From assembly GCF_900115265.1 (NCBI RefSeq), contig NZ_FOVU01000001.1:1027001-1091000 (forward strand): a stretch of 64,000 bases of DNA, in the 5' to 3' direction. Below are positions 48,402 to 58,242 of this stretch, in pieces. The stretch comes from Bradyrhizobium sp. Ghvi (GTDB lineage Bacteria > Pseudomonadota > Alphaproteobacteria > Rhizobiales > Xanthobacteraceae). The position numbers were made by a program, and so were the translations under genes. A model generated the notes under the pieces. It saw nothing but the letters and a program-made list of their open reading frames with translations, made no database searches and was not told where the DNA came from. Every line of letters begins with the position of its first letter. Position 1 is the stretch's first letter.

Positions 48402-49355
48402 ATGGGGACGGTCCTAGATTCAGTCGGCAAAGTAATTGCCGCGTACCTCTCGAAGGAGGTGCCGGGTTACGAGCCGTTCACGCCGAGCGACCCCGAACAC
48501 CTGCGCGGCGTGATCCAGCCCGGCGACGTCATGCTGGTCGAGGGCAACAACCGCATCTCCGGCATCATCAAATATCTGACGCAGTCGACCTGGTCGCATG
48601 CCGCGCTCTATGTCGGCCCTGTCGAGGGCGCGGTCGAGCCCGACGGCGAGCCGCATGTGCTGATCGAGGCCAATATCGGCGAAGGCGTCACCTCCGCGCC
48701 GCTGTCGAAATATTTCCCCTATCACACCCGCCTCTGCCGGCCGGTCGGGCTGTCCTACGAGGACCGCACCACGGTCTGCCGCTATGCGATCAACCGCATC
48801 GGCTTCGGCTACGACACCAAGAACATCATCGATCTGATGCGCTTCCTGTTCCCGCTGCCGGTGCCGCAGCGCTGGCGGCGGCGCATGATCGCGCTCGGCT
48901 CGGGCGATCCGACCAAGATCATCTGCTCGGCGCTGATCGCGCAGGCCTTCGATGCCGTGCGCTATCCGATCCTGCCGAAGATCACCAAGGCCGGCAGCCG
49001 CGCCGCCCGCCGCGAGATCCTGCACATCCGCGATTCCTCGCTCTACATGCCCCGCGACTTCGATATCTCGCCCTATTTCGAAGTGGTCAAACCCACCATC
49101 GTGCATGGCTTCGACTACACGACCTTGCACTGGGCCGACAAGCAAAAGCCGCTCGAGGAGGTGGCGGGCTCATTCGGTGTGTTTCCAGAAACGGTCCGTG
49201 CGCCGCCGCTCGTTCCTGAAGCGATTGACGAAGAAGCGCAGGCTTCGGCTGAGCAAGTGAGCGCCGTCGAAGTTTCCGCGCGGTTTCCTCTGCTCCAGAG
49301 GATCGCCGCGTATCGTCCGAGACGCCGTGGGCGCTCGCGCGAGAGAGCTGCATAA
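48402..49355 (+). CDS. YiiX/YebB-like NlpC/P60-fold hydrolase
   Basis: 317 residues from ATG at 48402 (GGGGAGAG upstream; the frame is open to an ATG at 48327). Permuted papain-like fold: RGVIQPGDVMLVEGN (substrate strand), His in TWSHAALYVGP, Glu in VLIEANIGEG and Cys in KIICSALIAQAFD. Family members are thought to act on amide or ester bonds of lipids or cell-wall peptides. The C-terminal ~70 residues are unique and basic. Confidence 0.85.
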   Translation: MGTVLDSVGKVIAAYLSKEVPGYEPFTPSDPEHLRGVIQPGDVMLVEGNNRISGIIKYLTQSTWSHAALYVGPVEGAVEPDGEPHVLIEANIGEGVTSAPLSKYFPYHTRLCRPVGLSYEDRTTVCRYAINRIGFGYDTKNIIDLMRFLFPLPVPQRWRRRMIALGSGDPTKIICSALIAQAFDAVRYPILPKITKAGSRAARREILHIRDSSLYMPRDFDISPYFEVVKPTIVHGFDYTTLHWADKQKPLEEVAGSFGVFPETVRAPPLVPEAIDEEAQASAEQVSAVEVSARFPLLQRIAAYRPRRRGRSRERAA

Positions 49356-49383
49356 GCTCCGCTATCGCGGCGGCGGTGAAAGT

Positions 49384-49659
49384 CTACCGCTCCGCCCGCC
49401 CGATCACCGCCATCAGCTCCGCGATCTTCTCGCGCTGATCGGCCTTGTCGCCGCTCGCGATCGCGTGCTCCACGCAATGGGCGACGTGGTCCTTCAGGAT
49501 CTCTTCCTCGACCCGGCGGAGCGCAGCGCGCACCGCCGAGATCTGTGTCACGATGTCGATGCAGTAGCGGTCTTCCTCTACCATTTTCGACAGGCCGCGA
49601 ACCTGGCCCTCGATCCGGCCGAGACGTTTTCCGACGGATGCCTTGATGTCCTTGCGCAT
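49384..49659 (-). CDS. csoR: Copper-sensing repressor, CsoR family
   Basis: 91 residues, all-helical DUF156 fold. The copper ligands Cys33 (RYCIDI), His58 (LKDHVA) and Cys62 (HCVEH) keep the spacing of mycobacterial CsoR (36/61/65). Binding of Cu(I) should release it from DNA. Divergent from the copper ATPase gene, with a dyad between. Confidence 0.93.
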   Translation of the reverse strand: MRKDIKASVGKRLGRIEGQVRGLSKMVEEDRYCIDIVTQISAVRAALRRVEEEILKDHVAHCVEHAIASGDKADQREKIAELMAVIGRAER

Positions 49660-49667
49660 GAGGCCTA

Positions 49668-49686
49668 TATACCCCTACCGGGTATA
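49668..49686. promoter_or_regulatory. CsoR operator
   Basis: TATACCC-CTACC-GGGTATA, a perfect 7-5-7 dyad between csoR and the copper ATPase, with the TACCC/GGGTA core of known CsoR sites. It starts 9 bases before csoR, so it can control both genes. Confidence 0.8.
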
Positions 49687-49721
49687 GGTTGCAAGACCGA
49701 GTACAAGGCCGGAGCATGGAA

Positions 49722-52154
49722 ATGAGCGACGCGGATCACGATCATAACGGACAGACGCACGGCGGATGCGGGTGTTCCAGCAAGGCGGCGGCCCCTCCCG
49801 CGCCTACGACCCCCTCATGCTGCGGCGGCCATTCCGGCCATGATCACGGCCATGACGCCGCCGCGACAAAGGTTCTCGATCCCGTCTGCGGCATGACGGT
49901 CGATCCCGCGACCTCGAAGCATCGCTTCGAGCATCATGGCGAGACCTTCCATTTCTGCTCGGCCGGCTGCCGCACCAAATTCGCCGCCGATCCCGCCAAG
50001 TATCTCGCCAAGGAAAAAACACCCGAGCCCGAAATGCCGGCGGGCACGATCTACACCTGCCCGATGCATCCGCAGATTCGCCAGGTCGGACCCGGCAGCT
50101 GCCCGATCTGCGGCATGGCGCTGGAGCCGGAGGTTGCGAGCCTGGAGACGGGACCGAATCCGGAGCTCGCCGACATGACGCGGCGCTTCTGGATTGGCGG
50201 CGCCCTGGCGCTGCCCCCTGTCGTGCTGGAGATGGGCGGCCACCTCGCCGGGCCGCACAACTGGATCGACCCAACCTTGTCGAACTGGATTCAGCTCGTG
50301 TTCGCAACGCCCGTGGTGCTGTGGGCCGGCTGGCCGTTCTTCGTCCGCGGCTGGCAGTCGCTGCTGACGCGCAACCTCAACATGTTCACGCTGATCGCGA
50401 TGGGTACCGGCGTCGCCTATGTCTACAGCCTGATCGGCACCATCGCGCCGCCGATTTTCCCCACCACTTTCCGCGGCCATGAGGGCGCGGTCGCAGTCTA
50501 TTTCGAGGCCGCCGCCGTGATCACCGTGCTGGTGCTGCTCGGCCAGGTGCTGGAGCTGCGCGCCCGCGATGCGACCTCTGGCGCGATCAAGGCGCTGCTG
50601 CAGCTCGCGCCGAAAACCGCGCGCCGCGTCGACGCCGATGGTAGCGAGCACGAGGTCGAAATCGACACGCTCCATGCCGGCGACCGCCTGCGGGTTCGTC
50701 CCGGCGAGAAGGTGCCGGTCGACGGCGTGATTCTCGAGGGCCGCTCCTCGCTCGATGAATCGCTCGTCACTGGCGAATCCATGCCGGTGACAAAGGAGGT
50801 CGACGCAAACATCATCGCCGGAACGCTCAATCAGTCGGGCAGCTTCATCATGCGCGCCGACAAGGTCGGGCGCGAGACGCTGCTGTCGCAGATCGTGCAG
50901 ATGGTGGCGGACGCGCAGCGCTCGCGCGCGCCGATCCAGCGGTTGGCCGATCAGGTCGCCGGCTGGTTCGTGCCGTCAGTGATTGCCGTCGCCATCGCGG
51001 CCTTCGCTGCCTGGGCCTGGTTCGGACCGGAGCCGCGGCTGGCCTTCGGTCTCGTCGCCGCCGTCAGCGTGCTGATCATCGCCTGCCCCTGCGCACTGGG
51101 CCTGGCAACCCCGATGTCGATCATGGTCGGCGTCGGCCGCGGCGCGCAGGCCGGCGTCCTGATCAAGAACGCCGAGGCGCTGGAGCGGATGGAGAAGATC
51201 GACACGCTGGTGGTCGACAAGACAGGCACGCTCACCGAAGGCAAGCCCAAGGTGGTCGCGATCGTGCCGGCCTCCGGCTTCGCCGAAGACGACATCCTGC
51301 GGCTTGCAGCCAGCGTCGAGCGCGCCAGCGAGCATCCGCTCGCCGACGCCATCGTGCGCGCCGCAAAGGAGAAGCAGCTTGCGCTGGGCCAGGTCGAACA
51401 GTTCGATTCGCCGACGGGCAAGGGCGCGACCGGAAAGATCGACGGCAAGACCATCGTGCTCGGCAACGCGAAATATCTGACGTCGATTGGCATCGACACC
51501 AAGCCGCTCGACAGCGAGGCCGAAGGCCTGCGCGGCGACGGCGCGACCGTCATCAACATGGCGATCGACGGCAGACTTGCCGGCCTGTTCGCCATCGCCG
51601 ATCCGGTCAAGGCTTCGACCCCGGAGGCGCTGAAGGCGCTCGCCACTGAGGGCATCAAGGTGCTCATGTTGACCGGCGATAACAGAACCACGGCCGAAGC
51701 GGTGGCCCGCCGGCTCGGCATTGCCGATATCGAGGCCGAGGTGCTGCCGGACCAGAAGAGCGCGGTGGTGGCCAAACTGCAGAAGGCCGGCCGCAGCGTC
51801 GCGATGGCCGGCGACGGCGTCAACGACGCGCCGGCGCTGGCGGCGGCGGAGGTCGGCATCGCCATGGGCACCGGCACTGACGTGGCGATGGAAAGTGCCG
51901 GCGTCACGCTCCTGAAGGGCGATCTCACCGGCATCGTGCGGGCGCGAAGACTGTCGCAGGCGACGATGAGCAATATCAGGCAAAACCTGTTCTTCGCCTT
52001 CATCTACAATGCCGCCGGCATTCCGATCGCCGCCGGGATCCTCTATCCGGCCTTCGGCCTGCTGCTGTCGCCGATCATCGCGGCAGCGGCGATGGCGCTG
52101 TCCTCGGTGAGCGTGGTCGGCAACGCGCTGCGGCTGCGCGCGACGCGGCTGTGA
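49722..52154 (+). CDS. copA: Copper-exporting P1B-type ATPase with YHS and metal-binding domains
   Basis: Pumps Cu(I) out of the cytoplasm using ATP. 810 residues from ATG 49722 (GGAG 7 bases upstream; ATG 49716 also possible). His/Cys-rich N-terminus (about 1-50), YHS domain (50-95, [12 protein letters not shown]), heavy-metal-binding domain (108-137, YTCPMHPQ...CPICGM). Membrane CPC motif [13 protein letters not shown], phosphorylation site [15 protein letters not shown] and [10 protein letters not shown], then the final helices. No CxxC HMA domain. Confidence 0.95.
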   Translation: MSDADHDHNGQTHGGCGCSSKAAAPPAPTTPSCCGGHSGHDHGHDAAATKVLDPVCGMTVDPATSKHRFEHHGETFHFCSAGCRTKFAADPAKYLAKEKTPEPEMPAGTIYTCPMHPQIRQVGPGSCPICGMALEPEVASLETGPNPELADMTRRFWIGGALALPPVVLEMGGHLAGPHNWIDPTLSNWIQLVFATPVVLWAGWPFFVRGWQSLLTRNLNMFTLIAMGTGVAYVYSLIGTIAPPIFPTTFRGHEGAVAVYFEAAAVITVLVLLGQVLELRARDATSGAIKALLQLAPKTARRVDADGSEHEVEIDTLHAGDRLRVRPGEKVPVDGVILEGRSSLDESLVTGESMPVTKEVDANIIAGTLNQSGSFIMRADKVGRETLLSQIVQMVADAQRSRAPIQRLADQVAGWFVPSVIAVAIAAFAAWAWFGPEPRLAFGLVAAVSVLIIACPCALGLATPMSIMVGVGRGAQAGVLIKNAEALERMEKIDTLVVDKTGTLTEGKPKVVAIVPASGFAEDDILRLAASVERASEHPLADAIVRAAKEKQLALGQVEQFDSPTGKGATGKIDGKTIVLGNAKYLTSIGIDTKPLDSEAEGLRGDGATVINMAIDGRLAGLFAIADPVKASTPEALKALATEGIKVLMLTGDNRTTAEAVARRLGIADIEAEVLPDQKSAVVAKLQKAGRSVAMAGDGVNDAPALAAAEVGIAMGTGTDVAMESAGVTLLKGDLTGIVRARRLSQATMSNIRQNLFFAFIYNAAGIPIAAGILYPAFGLLLSPIIAAAAMALSSVSVVGNALRLRATRL

Positions 52155-52225
52155 GGAAGCTACGTAGCTCGCGCGGAAGCACGAGCATCGCCACGGGTAG
52201 CTTGCGCTAGTGGAGTGCTGCGTTT

Positions 52226-52384
52226 TCCCTCTCCCCTTGTGGGCCCCTTGTGGGAGAGGGTGGCTCGCCGCACAGCGGCGAGACGGGTGAGGGGTATCTC
52301 TTCGCGAATTCAATCTCAGTTGAACTCGCGGAGGCAACCCCCCATCCGGCGCTTCGCGCCACCTTCTCCCACAAGGGGAGAAGA
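52226..52384. repeat. Palindromic repeat downstream of copA
   Basis: Long inverted element: CTCTCCCCTTGTGGG... on the left and TTCTCCCACAAGGGGAGAA on the right, with CGCCGCACAGCGGCGAG and GGCGCTTCGCGCC as internal hairpins. It shares the CCCTTGTGGG core with the DUF559 flanks but is not the same repeat. It fills the gap to the convergent HMGL-like gene. Confidence 0.8.
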
Positions 52385-52396
52385 ACGAAGGAGACG

Positions 52397-53341
52397 CTAC
52401 GCCGCCTTCGCCTCCCGGCCTGGCAAGCCGGCTCGCGCGAGGCCGCCGTAGAGCTGCTCGTTCGGCATCTCCTCCCGCAAGATCTTGCGCACCGCGATCA
52501 GCCTCTCGAGATCGATGCCGGTCGCAAAACCCTTGCTCTCGCACAGGAACACGAGGTCCTCGAACACGACATTGCCGGTCGCGCCGGGGGCGAAGGGGCA
52601 GCCGCCCAGGCCGCCGAGCGAGCCGTCGAGGATGCGAACGCCTTCGTCCAGCGCCGCCGCGGCGTTGGCGATGCCCATGCCGCGAGTGTCGTGCAGATGG
52701 ATGCAGATCGGCTTTTTGCCTGCGAGCTTGACCGCGGCGCGCGACAGGTCAGCCACCTGTTTCGGCCCGGCATAGCCGACGGTGTCGGCGATCGCGACAA
52801 AATCGACGCCGGCCTCGAGGCACTTGCCGACGAGGCGCAGCACCTCCTTCGGATCGACCGCACCGGTGATCGAGCAGCCCAGCGCCATCGAGATCGCCGC
52901 GTTCACCAGCGGCTTGTGGGCGCTGGCATCGCGCAGCTCGCAGAGCCGCTTGATGTTGGCGATCGCCGAATCGCGCGAGCGATGCGCATTGGCCTGGCTG
53001 TGCTCCTCCGTCGCCGACACCACCCAGGCGATCTCGCCGACGCCTGATTCCAGCGCCTCGTTGACCCCGCGCTCGTTGAGCGCCAGCGCAATGCCATGGG
53101 CGCCGGGCAGGCTTGCGACGGTCGCGATGACATCGCGGACGTCGACGAATTGCGGAAAGGTCTTGGCCGGCAGGAACGAGCCGACCTCGAAATGCCTGAC
53201 ACCGGTGGCGTATTCCTCGCGCAGCCAGCGCTGCTTGGCTTCGGTCGATGGAAATGTCTTCACGAGCTGGAGCCCGTCGCGCAGGCCGACTTCGCGCAAG
53301 GCAATGCGATCCCCAGAGTAAATGGCCTCGATCCGGCTCAT
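52397..53341 (-). CDS. Hydroxymethylglutaryl-CoA lyase family protein
   Basis: TIM-barrel aldolase-type enzyme that splits a 3-hydroxyacyl-CoA such as HMG-CoA into acetyl-CoA and a keto acid. 314 residues. Active-site REVGLRDGLQ (16-25), metal-binding HLHDTRGMG, and the signature Cys loop GGLGGCPFAPGATGN. ATG overlaps the CoA-transferase stop by four bases. Exact substrate (HMG-CoA, citramalyl-CoA or another) is not decided by sequence. Confidence 0.9.
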   Translation of the reverse strand: MSRIEAIYSGDRIALREVGLRDGLQLVKTFPSTEAKQRWLREEYATGVRHFEVGSFLPAKTFPQFVDVRDVIATVASLPGAHGIALALNERGVNEALESGVGEIAWVVSATEEHSQANAHRSRDSAIANIKRLCELRDASAHKPLVNAAISMALGCSITGAVDPKEVLRLVGKCLEAGVDFVAIADTVGYAGPKQVADLSRAAVKLAGKKPICIHLHDTRGMGIANAAAALDEGVRILDGSLGGLGGCPFAPGATGNVVFEDLVFLCESKGFATGIDLERLIAVRKILREEMPNEQLYGGLARAGLPGREAKAA

Positions 53342-54513
53342 GCGCGCCTCCCAGCGGCTTTTGACGTGACATCGTTGCTGTCGATTTCGCCGCGAACCGC
53401 CGAGGTGTCGGCGCCAAGCGGCGCGACCTTGAGGCCCTCGCCGAGATGATCACCGTTCCACTCGATCGGCAGCGTCGGCACGTGGAACGGCTTGCCGTCG
53501 GCGGTGACGTTGGTGACGAGCCCGCCCGGCCGCAGCACATGCGGATCGGTCAGGAGATCCTCGGGTCGGTTGATCGGCGAGAAGCAAATGTTGAGCGCAT
53601 CCAGCTTTCGCGACAGCTCCGCGACGTTCCACTGCCGGATGATCCCGGCCACGCGCGGCAGAATCCGCGGACGCGCGAGGATGCGGTCGGTGGTGGTGCG
53701 CAAGCTGGGATCGTCGAGAAACTCGTTCAAGCCGAACTCGCGGCAGAATGCCTGCCAGTGGCCCTCGGTCACCACGCCGATGAAAATGCGACCCTCTCCG
53801 GCGGCATCGAAAATGTCGTAGATCGGCCAAGCGTGCTCGCGCTCCGGCATCGAGCGCGGCTTGTTGCCGGTCATCTCGTATTCGACCATGTGCTGGGCGA
53901 CCAGGAACAGGCAGTTCTCGAACAAGCCGATGCGGATGTCCGCGCCCTCGCGCTTGCCGCCGCGCTTCTGATAGAGCGCCGCGAGAACCGCAATCACGCC
54001 GAACATGCCGCCCATGATGTCGTTGGCGGAGGAGCCGACGCGCTGTGGCTTCTCCTTCGTGCCGGTCATGGCGGCCAGCCCCGACATCATCTGCACGACC
54101 TCGTCGAGCGCGGGACGATGCTCATAGGGACCGGAGAGGAAACCCTTGTGGCCGGCGATGATCAGATGCGGATGGCGACGTCGCAATTCCTCGGCGCCAA
54201 GCCCCTGTTTCTCGAGCAGGCCATCGCGAAAGTTCTCCAGGAACACATCGGCCGTCTCCAGCAGCCGGTGCATGGTGTCGCGATCGTCGGGCTGCTCGAC
54301 GTCCAGCACCACGCTGCGCTTGCCGCGGTTGAACAGCGGGAAGAACGCGGTGCCCATGCCGCCGAGGGAACGCGTTTTGTCGCCGGCGGGCGGCTCGACC
54401 TTGATCACCTCGGCGCCTAGCTGCGCGAGGATCATGCCGCAGGTCGGGCCCATGACCATGTGGGTCATCTCGACGACGCGCACGCCTTCGAGCGGCAATC
54501 CGGTCTCAGCCAT
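53338..54513 (-). CDS. CaiB/BaiF family CoA-transferase
   Basis: 391 residues, class III. MTHMVMGPTCGMILAQLGAEVIKVEPPAG (in pieces) at the N-terminus and the Asp-containing SANDIMGGMFG as the likely catalytic site. Probably activates the acid whose CoA ester the coupled lyase cleaves. Divergent from the LysR gene across 105 bases. Confidence 0.9.
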   Translation of the reverse strand: MAETGLPLEGVRVVEMTHMVMGPTCGMILAQLGAEVIKVEPPAGDKTRSLGGMGTAFFPLFNRGKRSVVLDVEQPDDRDTMHRLLETADVFLENFRDGLLEKQGLGAEELRRRHPHLIIAGHKGFLSGPYEHRPALDEVVQMMSGLAAMTGTKEKPQRVGSSANDIMGGMFGVIAVLAALYQKRGGKREGADIRIGLFENCLFLVAQHMVEYEMTGNKPRSMPEREHAWPIYDIFDAAGEGRIFIGVVTEGHWQAFCREFGLNEFLDDPSLRTTTDRILARPRILPRVAGIIRQWNVAELSRKLDALNICFSPINRPEDLLTDPHVLRPGGLVTNVTADGKPFHVPTLPIEWNGDHLGEGLKVAPLGADTSAVRGEIDSNDVTSKAAGRRA

Positions 54514-54569
54514 CCGTCACTCCCTGTCGGTTCGGTCCAAGACTAGGTCTTCACAAGCCTTCTTAAAAA

Positions 54570-54599
54570 TATAATCTGTCGAAGAATGCCTTCGCAGAT
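54570..54599. promoter_or_regulatory. -10 element and dyad between CoA-transferase and LysR genes
   Basis: TATAAT at 54570-54575 is a consensus -10. It overlaps the dyad ATCTG-T-CGAAG-AATGC-CTTCG-CAGAT (54574-54599), a likely LysR-regulator site, 19 bases upstream of the regulator's start. Confidence 0.6.
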
Positions 54600-54618
54600 C
54601 TAGAACGTTGGCCCGCCC

Positions 54619-55551
54619 ATGGATTCGCGCCAGCTCCGCTATTTCATTGCCGTCTACGAGCAGCGGAACCTGTCGCGCGCCGCCGATCAGGTGAATGTCG
54701 CGCAATCCGCGCTCAGTCATCATATCTCGAACCTGGAAGCCGAGTTCGCAACGCCCCTGTTCGAGCGCAAGTCGCGCGGCATGGATCCGACTGCGGCGGG
54801 TGAGCGGCTCTACGAGCACGCCCGCATCATCCTGCGCGCGATGGCGGAGGCCGAGACCGAGGTGCGCGAGGGCGCACGCGTCATTGCCGGCGAGATCTCG
54901 ATCGGCATGGCGAATTCCGGCGTCAAGGCGATCGGCGTCGAGCTGATGCGCACGGTGCTGACGAAATATCCAAAACTCAAGCTGTCGCTCACCGAGAGTC
55001 TTTCGGGCGCAACGCTGATGCACCTGATGGTCTCCAATGTCGACCTCGCGCTGGTCTACAATCCGCCGTCCGAGAAGGAGCTGATCACCGAGGCCGTGCT
55101 CGAAGAGGAGATGTTCCTGGTCGGCATTCCCAAGCTGGTCGGCAAGGGCAAGGCGCCGATCCGTTTCGAGGAGCTGAGCCGGCTGCCGCTGATCCTGCTG
55201 CGCTACGGCCTCGGCCTGTCCTCCCGCGCGCTGCTCGACGATCCCGTGCTGCTCAAGCGGCTGGAGGGCGGCGCGATCCTGCACGCCAACTCGATCACCG
55301 GCATGACCGGTGCGCTGGTGGAGGGGCTCGGCTGCACCATCGCCACCAAACTGTTCGCACGCGAGGAGCTGGCGGCCGGTCGGCTGATCGCGCGCAAGGT
55401 GGTCGAGCCGAAATTGACCCGCACGCTCTATCTCTGCCGCCTGCGCAACCGCCCGATGACCTACGCGATGGAAGAGATGCGCCGCTTGATGCTGTCGCTG
55501 ATCGCCGAACAGGTGCGCAGCGGTGGCTGGCAGGCGACGCTGGCGGGGTGA
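54619..55551 (+). CDS. LysR family transcriptional regulator
   Basis: 310 residues. Winged helix-turn-helix at 1-60 (LRYFIAVYEQRNLSRAADQVNVAQSALSHHISNLE in pieces), effector domain from about 90 (GEISIGMANSGVK). The start MDSRQLRYF is the usual LysR start. Divergent from the CoA-transferase/lyase pair with a dyad between, so it probably controls that pair and itself. Confidence 0.93.
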   Translation: MDSRQLRYFIAVYEQRNLSRAADQVNVAQSALSHHISNLEAEFATPLFERKSRGMDPTAAGERLYEHARIILRAMAEAETEVREGARVIAGEISIGMANSGVKAIGVELMRTVLTKYPKLKLSLTESLSGATLMHLMVSNVDLALVYNPPSEKELITEAVLEEEMFLVGIPKLVGKGKAPIRFEELSRLPLILLRYGLGLSSRALLDDPVLLKRLEGGAILHANSITGMTGALVEGLGCTIATKLFAREELAAGRLIARKVVEPKLTRTLYLCRLRNRPMTYAMEEMRRLMLSLIAEQVRSGGWQATLAG

Positions 55552-55572
55552 TGGGCGGTCAAGCCCTTCGGC

Positions 55573-55656
55573 GTCATGGCCGGGCTTGACCCGGCCATCC
55601 ACGCCTTGCCAGGCAGCGCGACGAACGTGGATGCCCGGGACAAGCCCGGGCATGAC
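55573..55656. repeat. Palindromic repeat, family B copy 2
   Basis: GTCATGGCCGGGCTTGACCC / AAGCCCGGGCATGAC outer arms and CATCCACG / CGTGGATG inner arms, the same plan as 36197-36290. Located just after the LysR gene. Confidence 0.85.
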
Positions 55657-55841
55657 GACAATCTTGCGGGGTGACGTAAAGAAGGACCGTGTTCGCGTTT
55701 CTCGAACGCTCCCTTCGATATGTTCTTCTGGATTTCCGGCGTCACCCCGCCAACATGGCGCGGTCCGGCAGAGCTTACCGAAAATCCCAGAGATGAGCCG
55801 CCGGGAACCGCGCGCGGGTCCGCGCGCCATGGGAGGACATC

Positions 55842-57257
55842 ATGAGCGTTGTCGGCATCGACACTGGCTTTGAGCTCGGCGCTGCACCATCAGGACCTGA
55901 CGAGATCTCGCGGCGGCTCGAGGCGATGCCGGCGACGGGCCATGTCTGGAAGCTCGTCATCCTGCTTTCGCTCGGCGGCTGTTTCGAAATGTACGATCTG
56001 TTCCTGACCGGCTACATCGCGCCGGGCCTCAGCCGCAGCGGATTGCTCTCCACGACGACGCAAGCCTTCTTCGGCTTCTCCGGCATCGGCGCCTTCGTCG
56101 CCGCGACCTTCGCCGGCCTGTTCGTCGGCACCTTCTTCCTCGGCTTCCTCGCCGACCGTTTTGGCCGCCGCGCGATCTTCACCTATGCCCTGCTCGCCTA
56201 CACCACCGCGTCCGTGATCATGGCCTGCCAGACCTCCTCCGGAGGTCTTCTGCTGTGGCGCTTCCTCGCCGGCATCGGCATCGGCGTCGAGATCATCACC
56301 ATCGATGCCTATATCACCGAGCTGGTGCCGAGCCGGATGCGCGGACGCGCCTTTGCGGTGAACCAGTCGATCATGTTCATCGCCGTGCCCGTTGTTGCCT
56401 TTCTTGCCTGGTGGCTGGTGCCGCTCGCGCCTTACGGCGTCGAGGGCTGGCGCTGGGTGGTGCTGATTGGCGCCGCCGCCAGCATGATCATCTGGGTGCT
56501 CCGGCTGTTCGTGCCCGAAAGCCCGCTTTGGCTGGCGCGCCACGGCCGCACCGCGGACGCCTTCCGGATTCTCGCAACGTTGGAAGCCGGAGGCGGCGGC
56601 GCGGCACCCGGCCCCTCAGCTTCGCCCCCGCGGCCGGCGGCACAGACGACCGCACGCGTCGCCTTCGCCGATCTGTTCCGTCCGCCCTATGTTTCGCTCG
56701 TCGTCCTGTTCATGGTGTTCAACCTCTGTCAGGCCTTCGGCTTCTACGGCTTTGCCAATTGGGTGCCGACGCTGCTGGTGGAGAAAGGCATCACCGTCAC
56801 CAAGAGTCTGCAATATTCCTTCATCGTCGCCTTCGCCTATCCGATCGCGCCGCTGCTCGCCGCGAGCTTCGCCGACAGGTTCGAGCGCCGCTGGATCATA
56901 GCCGGCGCCTGCATCGCCATCATCGTGTTCGGAATGGCGTTCGCGCAACTGACCGCGCCGGCGTTGCTGATCGTCTGCGGCGTGCTGCTGACGGCCTGCA
57001 ACACCACGATGTCTTACGCCTATCACGCCTATCAGACCGAGGTGTTTCCGACCCAGATCCGGACCCAGGCCTCCGGCCTGGTCTATTCGATGAGCCGGCT
57101 CTCCGCGACGTTCTCGGGCTTCATCGTCGCCTACATGCTGAAGCAGGCCGGCGTCACCGGCGTGTTCGGCCTGATCACCGCGGCGATGCTGATCGTGGTG
57201 ATCGCCATGGCGCTGTTCGGCCCTGACGTCCGCGGCAAGGCGCTGGATACAGTGTAG
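55842..57257 (+). CDS. MFS transporter, sugar/organic-acid porter type
   Basis: 471 residues, twelve membrane segments. GFLADRFGRRAIFTYALL (loop 2-3), ITELVPSRMRGRAFAVNQ and PESPLWLARHGR are typical of the sugar-porter/aromatic-acid symporter groups; a Gly/Pro/Ala-rich linker lies in the central loop (about 248-270). It may import the substrate of the CoA-transferase/lyase pair (inference from position). Confidence 0.9.
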   Translation: MSVVGIDTGFELGAAPSGPDEISRRLEAMPATGHVWKLVILLSLGGCFEMYDLFLTGYIAPGLSRSGLLSTTTQAFFGFSGIGAFVAATFAGLFVGTFFLGFLADRFGRRAIFTYALLAYTTASVIMACQTSSGGLLLWRFLAGIGIGVEIITIDAYITELVPSRMRGRAFAVNQSIMFIAVPVVAFLAWWLVPLAPYGVEGWRWVVLIGAAASMIIWVLRLFVPESPLWLARHGRTADAFRILATLEAGGGGAAPGPSASPPRPAAQTTARVAFADLFRPPYVSLVVLFMVFNLCQAFGFYGFANWVPTLLVEKGITVTKSLQYSFIVAFAYPIAPLLAASFADRFERRWIIAGACIAIIVFGMAFAQLTAPALLIVCGVLLTACNTTMSYAYHAYQTEVFPTQIRTQASGLVYSMSRLSATFSGFIVAYMLKQAGVTGVFGLITAAMLIVVIAMALFGPDVRGKALDTV

Positions 57258-57346
57258 CGCGGACGCCGCAGGTCCCTTGACGCAGGTCCCTTGCCGAAGC
57301 GCGCCGGGGTGTCTACCTCTCGCTGATGATTTCGTGAGAGGTTCCC

Positions 57347-58087
57347 ATGCTGGATGCCGCCGTCAAGGCGCTGTCGCAAATGATGTCGCCGCCGATGCGG
57401 TCGATCCTGTGGCGATCGATCGGGCTGGCGCTGGTGCTGATATCAGTGCTGGCGATCGGGTTGCAGCGGCTGCTGAGCTGGTTCGCCACCTATGGCGAGG
57501 TCTGGCTGGAGGGCCTGCTGGGGCCGAGCTGGCATTCGTCGCTGGAGGTGCTGGCCTGGATCATCTCGATTGCGGCCGGTTTCGGCGTCGTGTTCGGCAG
57601 CGTATTCCTGATGCCGGCGATCACTTCGCTGGTGGCGAGCTTCTTCGTCGACGACGTCGCCGACATGGTCGAGCGCGAATGTTACCCCGCCGAACGGCCG
57701 GGCAGGGCGCTGCCGTTCAACCAGGCCATCCTCGAAGGCATCAAGACCGCGCTGCTCACCATCGTGGTCTATCTCGCCGCGTTGCCGCTGGTATTTCTCG
57801 CCGGCGCGGGTTTCCTGATCTTCTTTCTCGCCGCGGCCTGGCTGCTCGGCCGTGAATATTTCGAGCTTGCCGCGATGCGCTTCCGCTCGCCTGAAGATGC
57901 CAAGGCGATGCGGCGCGACAATGCTGCGACCATCTTCACCGCCGGCCTGTTCATTGCCGCCTTCGTCTCGATCCCGATCGTCAACCTGGCGACGCCGATC
58001 TTCGGCATGGCCTTCATGGTCCACATGCACAAGCGCCTGTCCGGCCCGCGATCCGAGCTGATCGAACCGGCCCGGCAGGTGCGGTGA
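57347..58087 (+). CDS. EI24-domain membrane protein, CysZ-like
   Basis: 246 residues with about four to six hydrophobic segments. FGSVFLMPAITSLVASFFVDDVAD and GREYFELAAMRFRSPEDA are typical of the EI24 family, whose bacterial member CysZ moves sulfate. Actual substrate unknown. GAGAGG precedes the ATG. Confidence 0.85.
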   Translation: MLDAAVKALSQMMSPPMRSILWRSIGLALVLISVLAIGLQRLLSWFATYGEVWLEGLLGPSWHSSLEVLAWIISIAAGFGVVFGSVFLMPAITSLVASFFVDDVADMVERECYPAERPGRALPFNQAILEGIKTALLTIVVYLAALPLVFLAGAGFLIFFLAAAWLLGREYFELAAMRFRSPEDAKAMRRDNAATIFTAGLFIAAFVSIPIVNLATPIFGMAFMVHMHKRLSGPRSELIEPARQVR

Positions 58088-58112
58088 TTGTGCGATCCAA
58101 GTGAACGGTGCG

Positions 58113-58234
58113 CTCCCTCTCCCGCTTGCGGGGGAGGGTTGGGGAGAGGGTGTCGCCGCAATGGGACAATCCCCTAGAGGAAAGAACCCTCACCAGCGCC
58201 TTCGGCGCGACCTCTCCCGCAAGCGAGAGAGGTG
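58113..58234. repeat. Palindromic repeat between EI24 and efflux genes
   Basis: CTCCCTCTCCCGCTTGCGGG on the left and CCTCTCCCGCAAGCGAGAGAGG on the right form an inverted element with an internal GCGCCTTCGGCGC hairpin. It separates convergent genes and may stop transcription from both sides. Confidence 0.8.
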
Positions 58235-58242
58235 TCCGGGCG

